Assembly: GCA_030562195.1 (NCBI GenBank)
Contig: CM060200.1
Span: 35,967,468-36,031,467, forward strand
Origin: Nipponacmea schrenckii
Taxonomy: Eukaryota > Mollusca > Gastropoda > Lottiidae
Direction of reading: 5' to 3'
Length of the DNA: 64,000 bases
Position 1 is the first letter of the stretch. Each line of letters opens with the position of its first letter. Positions 1-15,300 of this stretch are shown here, piece by piece. The position numbers and the translations under genes are program-made. The notes under the pieces are model-generated. The model was not told where the DNA came from. It was given only the letters and a program-made list of their open reading frames with translations, and did not search any database.

Positions 1-3000
1 TAAGATTTTTTACTAGAAAAGAAGAAGTAGCCAGCAATTGCCATCAGTTGTAGCCTATGTTGTACGTAGAGCTTAAAATGGACCACGACTTTCCAGTTGA
101 TCACAATGGTAAGATGGTCGTGACCAATAAAATAAGATGTTTTGAATTGACATTATGAACATATTACATACATCATCTCTAAAAAGCTCAATTTCGGAAA
201 GTTATTTAGCCGTTATATTCGACTTTGGTCTGAGCAGGCGCTGATTTGCCTCCCTTGTATTGAACTTACGTTTTAGGTTCTATGCTGTGTCAGCTTTTTT
301 TTATCAGCAGACCTTATATTGTATTGACATAATTTTATTATTCTACTAAGGCGGTTAGTTTGACATTTTAAAATCAATATATTATACACATTACACATTA
401 ATTGAATTAGAATTTAACAAACAGTTTCAAATAGAATATTTATAACTGATAACTGATTGTAAATATTTTGTTTTAGACGGATTTGATAACATCGAGAAAA
501 CGACCAGAAACATTCCCTCATTTATTGGTGGGTAAAAATGTAATGTAGGTTGGAACACTAAGTTATCGCTGTGTAAAAGCTGAACCGACCTTTAGATTTC
601 CAGCGTATCAGCTTGCAAATGAAATCATGGTTATTGGATTTTCGTTGCTTGCATTCTTTTGTGTCTGCATGTCGGTGCAGAAATAAAATTGCATCCTAAA
701 AATAATGAAATAATCAGCGATCATGCCGAAGATATTGATATGATTTTAATCCTAAACGTTCTGTATTTATTTTTACAGGGAGGACGATACAACCTACTTC
801 TGAGCCTATTCTCAGTAAGATAACCACAGAAATTCCCCATCTTTAGATTGGTCCGACTCATACAACAAATTCTTTGTGAAACAGGGCCTAAAGAGAAGTA
901 TTTGGGCGGTCAGATTAATAATAATATAAAATTTAAAATGTCAGATAAATACCATTTCACGTCATAATTAGCCAAAAATAATCGTTTCCTGTTATTGTAT
1001 ATCTAATAGTCTAGATACAGGTCAAATCCATCTCAAATGATCGATGGAACTGTAAATACGGCTGTCTGTTATTACACTAAATATTCTCCAGTTTAAAAGA
1101 TCTGTTTCGCGCAGATAGGCTACATAGTGATTTATAACCTCAGAAAACCGAAAGTATGCAATCTATATGACTACCAGGAAATCGTTTGGGCTTAAGAACA
1201 CATGATGGACTGTATGATGTAATATATTATGTTTTGTTAATAATATAAAACCATGATATACACCACAATATAATATCATATTATACCATACTAAATGTTT
1301 ATATATCACAGTAAAAAAAGTATACAGTCAAAATATTTCAATATTAGAGTTAAAAGCATGGTATATGACTATAATTATATTCATGGAAAAAGATAAGGGT
1401 AAAAAACTTAAGTAAAATATGATGCAACGGAGGTATGGCTCAATGCTTACTTTATCTCATATATTATGGTTTGATCGATACAGTCATTTGATAATTCATG
1501 AAAATCCCTTTCTATCCCCCAAAAACAATTAAGAAACAAGTATTCTCTAACAACAATTTTTTTTTTCTTTTTTTTTTTTTTTTTTTTTGTTTGCGTATAC
1601 AGATAAAGAAAACATTTATTCAAGTCAAATCTTGGTCTTGAACCTTCTCACGGTATTATACTGCTTATATTAACTTAATAAAAGAAATGAATATAAAGCA
1701 ATATTCAATTATAACTGAAGTGTGACGATGCATGTAAATATTATTGATTATCTGGTATAGAGATATTTCAATGTGTCGCCGTAGCATATAAGACTAATAA
1801 AGCGTGCACAATATGTTAAATATTCTAACTGTAATATGATCTGACTAAACATGTTTGTTTCAAACTTGACTGTGAATGAATTACACCTGCTAAATTTTAA
1901 ATAGAAATGTCACGGCACCCTCCCAGTCCAAATTGATAAGAACTAAGAATATACAACACCTTAAAACATTAACAACGAGAATTGATACTTATATGTTTAT
2001 GGTTTAACTGAGGTTACACCCCTATCCATTGTAGTCGGCAAGAGAGAAAGACTCATGTCGAGAAGTACTGTCCATCTGTAATCAACTGGATGGCCATCGA
2101 TTCTACTCGCTAAGATCGACAAAGATCTAGTTTTTGCTGGAACATTTTAACAAATGGAGAATAATATCTATACATTCAGTCAACTAAATCCAGCAAATTG
2201 TTCAAATTCCCACAGATACAAACGGCTGGAATTTTTCTATTGAATTCATATTATAAGAAACCTCAATGAACATTCGTGTTTATGGAGGCTGAACGATTAT
2301 GTTGTTTCCTGGAAACTTTATCTAAGAGTGTTTCTCGTTTATATATAAGACCATTACATGTAATAAGACTGTAACAATTAGCTAATGTAAGAAGGGAAAG
2401 TGAGCAAACATGGTGAGTTATTTAAGAAGAAAGGCTTCTAGACTTTGATATTGATTGGTAATATTGAAATGGTGTTACACTCCAACGAGAAACATTTATA
2501 CAACCATAAAGGGCAGCTGAGACTTCTTTCTGCTTCTTGATCGATATGCTCAGACATGTAATGTTTGTTCTAGTTACAATACAGATGTTCGTGCAGACAA
2601 TTAACTAATAAAATATCCGAGCTGAAAAAGGCTGGTATAAATGGTAAGAATTGGTGTTGTGATGAATACGATGGTTTTCTGAAATGAACCAGTTTGTTCC
2701 AATCAGCTTGCTGGTATAGTCAAAGAATCAAGTGGGGTGATTGACATTCATTCAATTAATTGATATATTGAAAAAAATTAAGTTATTTGAAACCCTACAA
2801 AAGCCTTAGAAACTCATGGGACTTATTAAATTTCCTGGGAGTATGTCAGAGAAATTGAAGGCAAAAATGAATTTAAGATACTAAATAGTAGACAGCAGGA
2901 TATTTCGCGGTTTCTACGATACGTTTACTATACGATATGTCATTTCGATTATGATTAGTAATTCAGAGAGACGTCACATAATTCACTTAGTGCGATTTTA

Positions 3001-6000
3001 TACCGGGTGATTGTTAAAGCATACCTAAAGATTAAAATGGTGAATACTTATAACTTATAACGAAAAAAGATATCAAGAATCTTTTGAGAGATCACATTTG
3101 ATTTATGCATAAAAAACTCTTTCTCTTTATCTAATGTACCCGTTCACTCAACAAAATAAACTTTTCAGATACCCACTCCCCCGCTTTTCCCTCTATTATA
3201 AACTTCTATCGTCGGCTATTTATGGCTAGTTCAAGATAATCTATGTCTTATATTTCACATAACGACTTTGGAGTCGTATGAGATGTAAAAAAAATGGTAC
3301 AAGTAAAATTCTAACGAGGAAACCTTTTGCATATTTAATTTATAATAAGGTGGGAAATGAGTGATTTTATCTGTGAGTATTTTAAACGATGAGTCAGTAA
3401 GAGGATATGACCTTTTTAAATACAATAATAGGCCCCCAAATAGTTAGTCATGACGTTCAGTGTGTTATACGTGCTTAAAGCCTCACTTGTCATCTTCACA
3501 AACCCGTATTTTGTTGGTGGTTCAGTGAATTATCCAATTGTTATATTAGGGGTTCGAGATCACTTTCTTCAAGAGCTTCAAAATGTTTTTCCCCAGTCAG
3601 TGCAAATGACATAACGGTGTTCAGATATAAGTTATCTTTTTTATTACCGTCTTAGCTGCATTGTTAATTACTTAGCGTATAACAATGTCATACGTTCAGT
3701 ATATTTAAATCATTTTTTCGGTGCTAATATCTCGGTTTGTCAACACCAGGACTTGATAACAACAAAAAGATACAACCACTCCGTAGCATGATAAAACGCT
3801 ACAGGCTGATAGCAAGCATAAGGAAGGCAAATATACCGACGCCTTGATGATCATAATATTCAACTCTCTAGGTAGAATTATTGTGAATAATATTATGCGA
3901 AAGTCAAAATCTATGCCAACTTCACGCTTTATTTGTTATGTTCCCGCGAGCGGTAATTTTAAGCTGAAATATTCCTCATTTTTCGAATATTTTGTAGGTG
4001 AATAGTATGGACGATCCCTGACATATAAATAGACTATAACTAGTCCAACATAATAGTGTGTTCTTTAGCTATAATCATCAGTTTTTGTAACTAGTTACCC
4101 TAGAGTAGTTTCGCAAATAAAATGTTGGCGAAGCTTTTCTGGAGGTTGGAGACTGAGGCAAATCAGTAGTATTGTTCAGGTCAAAGAGATACTTTTTCTT
4201 TTCTTTCTTGATAAAGGACTCTTGCCAAAAGAAAAAAATAGTAACGGAGATCACAATAAGGTGTGATAGGTGCTGTGTGGGTGAAGCTCACAGTGTACAA
4301 TAGTATCAATTATCAATAAGTTATCGCCTATTATTTCCTTAACGATATCATACTATTGTTGAGATCATCCTAATTTTCCTTAAAGATAATATAATGATAT
4401 TCATGCATAATGCTCACTGATAACAGAAACCATAATATAATCTTAACCTTGTATTTAATGATAAATGGGTTGTGTATTTTTAAGATAGTGGGGCAAATAT
4501 TTTAAAGTATGTACCTGGTTTGAAAATGCGAATGTGAATGAGGAGGAAGGGAGAAAAGGGTAGGGTGGAGGGGAGTTGGACTTTTGACTTGACTTGACTA
4601 TACCAATTAAGCAAAAGTGGAACACCACAATTGTGTTCGAACAATAAGACTTCCAAGATCGACCGATCATAGAATCTTCTTCTCTCCCGTTATCATTAAG
4701 GTATCTAGTATGCCATCCCACATGAACAGAATATAATCGTTTTTATTATCTTAAAAAGTATTACAGTGGAGTGGGCTCTTTACATTATTAATATTTTCTT
4801 CTATCTTGGTATATGTTAGCTTTGTGACCCCACATGTTAATAGGCTATGGTCAATGTTAAAAGTATAACAAGCAGGTTCCCTAAATAAACTGTGTCTACT
4901 TGTTATCAAATATCAACATTGAACTGTTCAAATACAATTTACTCATTTCCGTGACATGAAAACTAGAAAGGGATTCAGTTAACACCACTCTTGTATGTCC
5001 ACTATATATGATATTACATGTACAACAATTATTAATAACTACAAGAACCGTTGAAGTGGATTAGAAATTGGCATGCTGCATATCTAGAAATTAAACCTGC
5101 TAGTGATCCTATACAGACAAAGATATTGGACTGAAACATCTTCGTATCCTTTATGTTATAATGAGGCACGGGGTTTCAATTATTCTCTGGTAGTGATGCA
5201 TGTCCAACGAGTATCCAGTACTTCGGACGGGACTATACATCAAGTTTCCCTTAGCTAATAACTGCGGATGTTAAAGATTCTACGAAAACTTCAAATCGAA
5301 AAAGAGTACTATTATGCCGCTTCTTTGCAATATTCATTCATGTTACGATGAATGGAGTTGCCCCTCTTTATTACTCATTAGCCTAAGGTGCAGAAAAGTA
5401 AGAAATAAAACTCCATTTCATATAATTTATGATAAGATTATGGTATCTTGTTTAATACCATATACAAACTCTGTCAGCATTGTTGAAATTCTTACCAAAT
5501 AAACAAGAATACAGGTTACAAATTTACCGTATTCATAGGGTTAGTAGATGAAGTATCATCTGAACCTAAATACAATTCTTTTGACACTGATAAGTTTAAG
5601 TATACATCTAGCCTGTAAGATCGAGGCTTTGCCTATTAAGGAAAGTAAATGAAAAACCTTGTGTAGTTTTAAAAGTGTGTAAGAGCAATGATTTTTCTGG
5701 TTTTCTGTAAGATTTTAATTTCACAAAATTGTTACTCATAATTCAGTATTTCGAATTTCAAGGAAATTTAGAGGGATTGTTAGATTTTATTTCCTCTTTT
5801 TGTTTCAATATTTAAACTTGTCTGTTATCCAAAATTTACCTTAACCAGCCTCAAGACGTTAGAATTACCTTAAAGTTCGTTCGAGTTCCCTTTAGTTCTC
5901 TTGCAAACCTTCTGAAGCTATTACACCGTTATATATTCAAGCAAATGTTATATACATATATTAATTATACCTTATATTGATAAATATATAACCAGATATG

Positions 6001-6316
6001 TTTCTATTAACACAGGAAATATAGTTAGATTAATCACATTCTGACTGTATCGTGTCAAGTCAGTCGCGGTTATAGTCAGGTCTTTTCTTCATCAATAAAC
6101 ACTAAGGGGTACTTGATAGACGACGTTTTCTATTGTATTGTTTATCGATCCAAGAGTGAGTGGAGGTTGTATTTGAACTAGAGTTGTTTGGTGGGAATAT
6201 TGAAACAGGTTCATTATTGTATTAGTAATACTGACTAACAGTCTATGTAAGGAGTATCGCAGGCTATAGGATTATATATGAACTAAGTAAACTGGATTAC
6301 CGATTAGGGGTTTAAA
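1..6316. other. Upstream region of the 4.1 gene, no gene seen
   Basis: I see no conserved open frame or RNA gene here. The longest open frames are under 90 codons, biased to Phe/Ser/Lys/Tyr as expected from AT-rich noncoding DNA, and none resembles a known family. A poly-T tract with one C interruption lies at about 1557-1588. The stretch presumably contains the distal promoter and perhaps noncoding 5' exons of the 4.1 gene starting at 6317, but no exon can be delimited from sequence alone. Confidence 0.5.
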
Positions 6317-9300
6317 ATGGCAGAAGAGGATAAAATTGAAGAAAATGGTGATCATAAAGGGGTAAGTTTTCATTCTTTAATGTCATATTTTTTAAACCAG
6401 GCTTTATGTTTATTTTGAAAGCCGATGCAGTTAATCTACTCGACATTTATTTGATAAACAGACAATGGGTTTATAGACGTCAAGTGTGTGAAATTTAAAA
6501 TTTAGAATATTTTTATTATCCGAAGACTCATATAATATCTAAATTTACACATATAGACAAAATATGCCTATGTACACATATCTATACATAATTATCATAC
6601 ATAGAGTACTTGTATTAGCGAGTAAATATGTATCTAGATGGATATACAAATTGTACTATTATACAGACTGTAATTATCTAAATATAGATAGAAATATGAT
6701 ATGTAGACATTATCTATAGAGTAATTATTATATAAGACATAAATATCTAAATATAGACAGTAATATGATATGTAGACACAATCTAGATACTGTATTATAC
6801 AGACAGTAACTATCTAAATATAGACAGTAATATGATATGTAGACACTATCTATAGATAATGTATCATACAGAGAGTAACTATCTAAATATAGACAGTAAT
6901 ATGATATGTAGACACTATCTAGATACTGTATTATACAGACAGTAAATATCTAAATATAGACAGTAATATGATATGTAGACATATCTAGATCGTATTATAC
7001 AGACAGTAAATATCTAAATATAGACAGATAATATGATATGTAGACACTATCTTATAGATTGTATATTATACAGACTGTAAATATCTAAATATAGACAGTA
7101 ATATGATATGTAGACACTATCTAGATACTGTATTATACAGACAGTAAATATCTAAATATAGACAGTAATATGATATGTAGACACTATCTATAGATTCTGT
7201 ATTATACAGACAGTAATATCTAAATATAGACAGTAATATGATATATAGACACTATCTGAATACTGTATTATACAGACAGTAAATATCTAAATATAGACAG
7301 TATATGATTTATAGACACTATATAGATACTGTATTATACAGACAGTAAATTCTAAATATAGACAGTAATATGATATGTAGACACTATCTAGATACTGTAT
7401 TATACAGACAGTAAATCTAAATATAGACAGTAATATGATATATAGACACTATCTAGATACTGTATTATACAGACAGTAAATATCTAAATATAGACAGTAA
7501 TATGATATATAGACATATCTTGATTGTATTATACAGACAGTAAATAATCTAAATATAGACAGTAATATGATATTAGACATATCTAGATACTGTATTATAC
7601 AGACAGTAACTATCTAAATATAGACAGTAATATGATATATAGACACTATCTAGATACTGTATTATACAGACAGTAATTATCTAAATATAGACAGTAATAT
7701 GATATATAGACACTATCTAGATACTGTATTATACAGACAGTAAATATCTAAATATAGACAGTAATATGATATATAGACATTATCTTATAGTATATTATAC
7801 AGACAGTAATTATCTAAATATAGACAGTAATATGATATATAGACACTATCTAGATACTGTATTATACAGACAGTAATTATCTAAATATAGACAGTAATAT
7901 GATATATAGACACTATTTTGATACTGTATTATACAGACAGTAAGCATCTAAATATAGACAGTAATATGATATATAGACACTATCTAGATACTGTATTATA
8001 CAGACAGTAAAAATCTAAATATAGACAGTAATATGATATGTAGACACTATCTAGATACTGTATTATACAGACAGTAAATATCTAAATATAGACAGTAATA
8101 TGATATATAGACACTATCTTGATACTGTATTATACAGACAGTAACTATCTAAATATAGACAGTAATATGATATATAGACACTATCTAGATACTGTATTAT
8201 ACAGACAGTAAATATCTAAATATAGACAGTAATATGATATGTAGACATATCTTATAGATAGTATATTATACAGACAGTAAATATCTAAATATAGACAGTA
8301 ATATGATATATAGACAATATCATTATACTGTATTATACAGACAGTAATTATCTAAATATAGACAGTAATATGATATATAGACACTATCTTGATACTGTAT
8401 TATACAGACAGTCAGAATCTAAATATAGACAGTAATATGATATATAGACACTATCTAGATACTGTATTATACAGACAGTAAATATCTAAATATAGACAGT
8501 AATATGATATGTAGACACTATCTAGATACTGTATTATAAAAGACCGAAAATTATCTAAATATAGACAGTAATATGATATATAGACACTATCTAGATACTG
8601 TATTATACAGACAGTAACTATCTAAATATAGACAGTAATATGATATATAGACACTATCTAGATACTGTATTATACAGACAGTAACTATCTAAATATAGAC
8701 AGTAATATGATATGTAGACAATATCTTATAGATAGTATATTATACAGACAGTAAATATCTAAATATAGACAGTAATATGATATTTAGACATTATCTGACA
8801 GACAGTATATCATAGAGCCAGTAACTATCTAAAAAATAGACAGTAAGTATGATATATAGACACTATCTAGATACTGTATTATACAGACAGTAAGCATCTA
8901 AATAAAGACAGTAGTATGATATGTGGACACTATCTAGATACTGTATTATACAGACAGTAAGTATCTAAATATAGACAGAAATATGATATATAGACACTAT
9001 CTAGATACTGTATTATACAGACAGTAAAAATCTAAATATAGACAGTAATATGATATGTAGACACTATCTAGATACTGTATTATACAGACAGTAAAAATCT
9101 AAATAAAGACAGTAGTATGATATGTAGATCCTATCTTATAGATAGTGTATTATACAGACGATAAGTATTTTAAATATAAAACAGTAATTTTTAAAAAAAT
9201 TTTTAAAACACACTAGGATTCTGTATTTTTAAATAGACATTACTTAAATAGGTTTAACCCGGTAATGTTTATTAAAAACAAATTTTTTTAAAAGGAAAAA

Positions 9301-12300
9301 ATTGGTTGTCACCTTTACAGTTTTTATCGTCCCGACCACAGCTACAGCTGTTTCTTTTAATCATTTCATTACATTTAATGAAAGTGAAATTCCTAAAGGG
9401 ATTGTAAAGATTCTTTTCTGTACCTGTAATCGAAGGCTTTTATGGCTTTTAGTTACATCAATTTTCCATCATATTTCTTAATTGCAATAAATTATTAGCA
9501 ACTTTTGCGATAGTTAAAAAACGTAAAGAAATTGAATGGAGCACAGATGTATGACTGTTGATATTGATATGGTGCAAATTGATGTCCCCAAAAGATAACT
9601 ATGTTATAAGTCCTACAAATCCCTGCAGCGCAATATACTTAATGTACGATGTACAGTATGTTTTATACTTTAGCGACAAGTTTTCTATTCCATTAGATAA
9701 AACTGCAATATAACTCTTTGTGTGTTAATGCAGTTATTGGATTTTCTCTGAAAACACGATACAACCTATATCATTAAATGTTTTCAGAGAAGGTCGGACG
9801 CATTTTTACACTCAAGAAATGGTTCAAAATCATTAATGCTTGATTTAAACTAAATGTACAATGTCAACAAACCAACATCTCGTGAAATCAGAAATCTTGT
9901 TCAGGAACGTATTTTCAAATTAGAATTGGAAGAAAATCAGGAACCTAATTGAAACATACTGACAATTAACACAATAAAAAGTTTACCTTTTTTTTATAAT
10001 GGTCCTTTAACAACGTTTGGACATATACATGAACCATTTTGATGTATATGTCGAAACGTTGCTTATATAGGAACATACTTTTTTATATGCGCAGCAAGTT
10101 TTATGAGAGTTAAAGAAGGCAGGAGGTCGACAATGAACAACACTTTCCCTGTCCAAGTTGATTTTTTTTTAATGTGAAATATTCTGTAACGACGTTTTTT
10201 TAGTAAACGTTTAACAGTTGGTGACCTAACTATTTAAGTTATTCATTATAGAAGTATGTAGTAGAAAGGTGTTATAGAGAGAATATACAAAACAACTTGA
10301 CTTCACTGTGGGTAGTTTTTTAACAAAAGCTTTGTTGTTGAACCAACCATCAACTTCATTTAATTTGTTCCTAATGCTATATATTATGGGCAAAAGGCTA
10401 TGTATACCCTTTATAGATATTATGATATATATCTATAGCCTAATCCTTATTAATGCTCTTGGCTTTTAAAACCCTCTAAAACGTAAAATCAATTAGTTTT
10501 ATATGTAATTGATTAGGCAAGAAAAAGTTTAAAATCGATATACAAAATTTCATTTTTACATATCTATTTTAAACGATGGAAATAAGGATTGACAATTCAC
10601 AAAACCATAAACATCAGTTGACGGTAAATTGGGATGATGCAAATAAAAGCCATTATTGGCCCTGAAAGCCAATTTTGTCAAAAATCTCTTAAACAAATCA
10701 AATACTTATTGACTATTAATCTTTACGTTATCAGATCATTAAATTGCCGCAATGCCTCACTATAGAACTAAATAAATGCGATTGTAGCCACTTTAACACC
10801 ATTCAACCACGATAACAATATTATAAGGTGTCTTGCTGTGAATTTTTGATACAAAATAGATTGTTTGTTAGCTTGTTATGATGTTGATATGATAGAGATA
10901 GAGAACCTGTTGTATAAAGATTACATCTTTAATAATTATAAATCAGGGTCTCTTTCAAAACATTTATAGGAGTAGCCTACAAGTAGGGAGGCAGGCTGAC
11001 TTAATGGAGAGACATCTGTGTTGAATTCCCAATCTGTTAGCATAGGTGGATGCGGCATTGACGTAAACCTCCCATGCTATTCGTCTCACGACTAATATTG
11101 AATAATAACATGCAAAACAAACATAACGAAGATTTTTCCCGTTATCTGAGTCAACGAGTCAACAGTCATGTCGCGTCATTTTTAAAAGCAAATTAACATA
11201 AAAAAAACCCATTGTCTTTCGAAAGTTCTTAAATTTTGAGCTTCATATAAATTTTGTTGATATTGCTTGTTCAGGTTTTATTCGAAGTTAAGCTGAAAAT
11301 TGTATTTTTGGATATATCCATATAAAACTATACTTTCCTCATCTGTAAATATATGCAATGTATAACTGTAAAGAAAAGTGACGTAAGGCAATACAAGATG
11401 GAATCCTCAATATGTTAGCATCATCTTATATGATCCGCCTGGCTACAGAGCCATATCAGTGTTGGACCACACGATTGAATTCTCATTCTGTAAGCATCAT
11501 AGTATATAAACCAACTGACTAGATAGCTATATCAGTGTTGGACCACACGGTTCAATTCTCAATCTTTTAGCATCATCTGATATCAACCGGTTGGCTAGAT
11601 AGCCATATCAGTGTTGGGCCACACGATTGAATTCTCAATCTGTTAGCATCATCTGATATCAACCGCCTGGCTAGATAGCCATATCAGTGCTGTACCACAC
11701 GATTGAATTCTCAATCGGGTAGCATCATCCGATATCAACCATCTAGATAGCTATATCAGTGTAAGACGACACGATTAAATTCTCAATCTGTTAGCATCAT
11801 CTAATATCAACCGCCTGGCTAAACAGCTATATCAGTGTAAGACCACAGGATTGAATTCTCAATCTGTAAGCATCATCTGATATCAACCGCCTGGCTAGAT
11901 AGCCATATCAGTGTTGGACCACACGATTGAATTCTCAATCTTTTTTTAGCATCATCTGATATCAACCACCTGGCTAGAAAGCCATATCAGTGTTGGACCA
12001 CACGTTTGAATTATCAATATGTTAGCATCATCTGATATCAACCGGTTGGCTAGATAGCTATACCACTGTAAGACCACACGATTGAAATATCAATCTGTTA
12101 GCATCATCTAATATCAACCGCCTTGCTAGGTAGCTATATCACTGTAAGACCACACGATTGAATTCTCAATCTGTTAGCATCATCTGATATCAACCGGTTG
12201 GCTAGATAGCTATATCAATGTAAGACCACACGATTGAATTCTCAATCTGTTAACATCATCTGATATCAACCGGTTGGCTAGATAGCCATATCAGTGTTGG

Positions 12301-15300
12301 GTCCACACGATTGAATTCTCAATCTGGCTAGCATCATCTGATATCAACCGCCTTGCTAGATAGCTATATCACTGTAAGACCACACGATTGAATTCTCAAT
12401 CTGTTAGCATCATCTGATATCAACCGCCTGGCTAGATAGCTATATCAGTGTTGGGCCACACGATTGAATTCTCAATCTGTTTAGCATCATCTGATATCAA
12501 CCGGTTGGCTAGATAGCCATATCAGTGTTGGACCACACGATTGAATTCTCAATCTGTTAGCATCATCTGATATCAACCGGTCGGCTAGATAGCCATATCA
12601 GTGTTGGGCCACACGATTGGATTCTCAATCTGTTAGTATCATCTGATATCAACCGGTTGGCTAGATAGCTATATCAGTGTTGGACCACACAATTGAATTC
12701 TCAATCTGTTAGCATCATCTGATATCAACCGGTTGGCTAGATAGCCATATCAGTGTTGGGCCACACGATTGAATTATTAATCTGCTAGCATCATCTGATA
12801 TCAACCGCCTGACTAGATAGCTATATCAGTGATGGGCCACACGATTGAATTATCAATCTGTTAGCATCATCTGATATTAACCAACTGACTAGATAGCTAT
12901 ATCAGTGTAAGATCACACTGTTGAATTCTCAATCTGTAGCATCGTCTGATATCAACCTTGCTAGATAGCCATATCAGTGTTGGGCCACACGATGGAATCC
13001 TCAATCTGTTAGCATCATCTTATATCAACCGCCTGGCTAGATATCAATATCAGTATTGGACCACACGATTGAATTGTCAATCTGTTAGCATCATCTCATA
13101 TCAACCAACTGACTAGTATATCAGTGTAAGACACACTGTTGAATCCTAATTCTGTTAGCATATATCAACTGTCTTGCTAGATAGCTATATCAGTGTTGGG
13201 CCACACGATTGAATTCTCAATCTGTTAGCATCATCTGATATCAACCGGTTGGCTAGATAGCCATATCAGTGTTGGGCCACACGATTGAATTATTAATCTG
13301 CTAGCATCATCTGATATCAACCGCCTGGCTAGATAGCCATATCAGTGTTGGGCCACACGATTGGATTCTCAATCTGTTAGTATCATCTGATATCAACCGG
13401 TTGGCTAGATAGCTATATCAGTGTTGGACCACACAATTGAATTCTCAATCTGTTAGCATCATCTGATATCAACCGGTTGGCTAGATAGCCATATCAGTGT
13501 TGGGCCACACGATTGAATTATTAATCTGCTAGCATCATCTGATATCAACCGTTTGGCTAGATAGCAATATCAGTATTGGATCACACGATTGAATTTTCAA
13601 TCTGTTAGCATCATCTTATATCAACCGCCTGGCTAGATATCAATATCAGTATTGGATCACACGATTGAATTCTCAATCTGTTAGCATCATCTTATATCAA
13701 CCGCCTGGCTAGATAGCAATATCAGTATTGGATTACACGGTGGAATTCTCAATCTGTTAACATCATCTTATATCAACCGTTTGGCAAGCTAGCTATATCA
13801 GTATTGGATCACACGATTGAATTCTTAATCGTTTGCATCCTCTTATATCAACCGCCTGGCTACACTTCTGATGGATCACAGAGTGGAATTCTCAACCTGT
13901 TTGCATCACATTACATCAGCCGCCTGACTACACTACTGATGGGTCACTGGGTGGAATTCTCAATCTGTTACCACCAAACTAACTCAAACTCTTTGCTTGA
14001 GCTTCATCAGCAATATGATACAAACGCATCGATGGAGAGCTACGTCAAGATAGTTGAAAAAGTAGGGTAAATCCTAAAAATAAACACGTAGAACGGTTTG
14101 CATTTATAAGCTTGGGGTGAATTTTACGTCCTGATATAAATTATGTAGAATATGTTAAATAATTAAGCGGATTATTAATTAATCCCTTATACTGTAAAAT
14201 AATATCTTGTTAAAGTCATGGGTATCACAGCGGTCATGGCTAAAAGTAAATCGTTTTTTATTAACACTTTGTATTGTGTTATGCTGTATTTTACCTTGTC
14301 GATTTAGTGCAAGTAAAGTGGGTGCGAATGATACTAGTAATGTAATGTTACAACAACACTGTCACTATAAAGAAGGGGGGGGGCGGGGCAAGAGCCAACT
14401 GTCTTCATACCTAGTGGTTTCAGACGTGGTGCTAAGTTGCGTCCTTGATAGTAAATAGGCGAACAATCAACATTTTCAGGTCATACTTTTCTGCATCTGC
14501 TTTTGCTAGCTGAATTTGTACCTGGGGCCTTGCATCCCTTTGGTAAACTTTAATCTTTTCCAATGAATTTTGTGGTCGTAAAGTTACGGTTGGATGGCCT
14601 ACTCATACACGGGTCTATATTTTTATCCTTTATCAATTAAAATAAGACGCATTATTTGATACGATCTCCGGTCTATTTTTTATATTCAGATCTCCCACAA
14701 TATAACCAATAGGGCCTACAGAAAAACACCGTGTGTTTATCAGAGTGTGACCTTTTATTTTTCATATTATAATTCACTTGATCAAGTAATAAGCAAGTGT
14801 TTCTATTAGTCCGAATTGTAGGCACTTTGAAATTCAAATGATGATTGCGTTTGAGGTCAATACTGCATCTGACCTGGGTTCATTTTGCAAATCGTTTCGC
14901 ACTGAAGAAATCGTATCTTGTCTGACGACCAGGCAAAAATATTTGTAAGCTGTTTTATAAAGGAGGGCAACTGAACGCAGTGCTGGAAAAGCTATATTGG
15001 AGTAGATGAATAGCAGAGCATCGATTTATTATTCTACCCCATCAAACAAACGTTAAGAAAAGGACTGTGTACAAACAAATTTGGTTCCTGGAAACATTAT
15101 TATCATCATTATGTCTCGATATACGACGATTTACCCCAGTTCACTTTGTGAAGAAGTTGGTTGTTTTGTAGCAGTCGGTAACCGCTAGGCTACTTCCGTA
15201 AATTTTCGAAACTCCATCAAAAATATTCAAAAAAAGATCACGGCTTGCCAAGTGGGCTTGGTGTTGGCACAAATAACTGCGTATCCTTACCGCAATCAAG

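Noticed and set aside
4455..4721. 88-codon minus-strand open frame upstream of 4.1
   Set aside because: No family resemblance, low-complexity Ser/Pro/Phe composition, no promoter or splice context.
6640..13985. Possible CRISPR-like arrays
   Set aside because: Units are contiguous tandem satellites without unique spacers, in an intron of an animal gene.
13804..14070. 88-codon open frame
   Set aside because: Built from degenerate ends of the 76-bp satellite.
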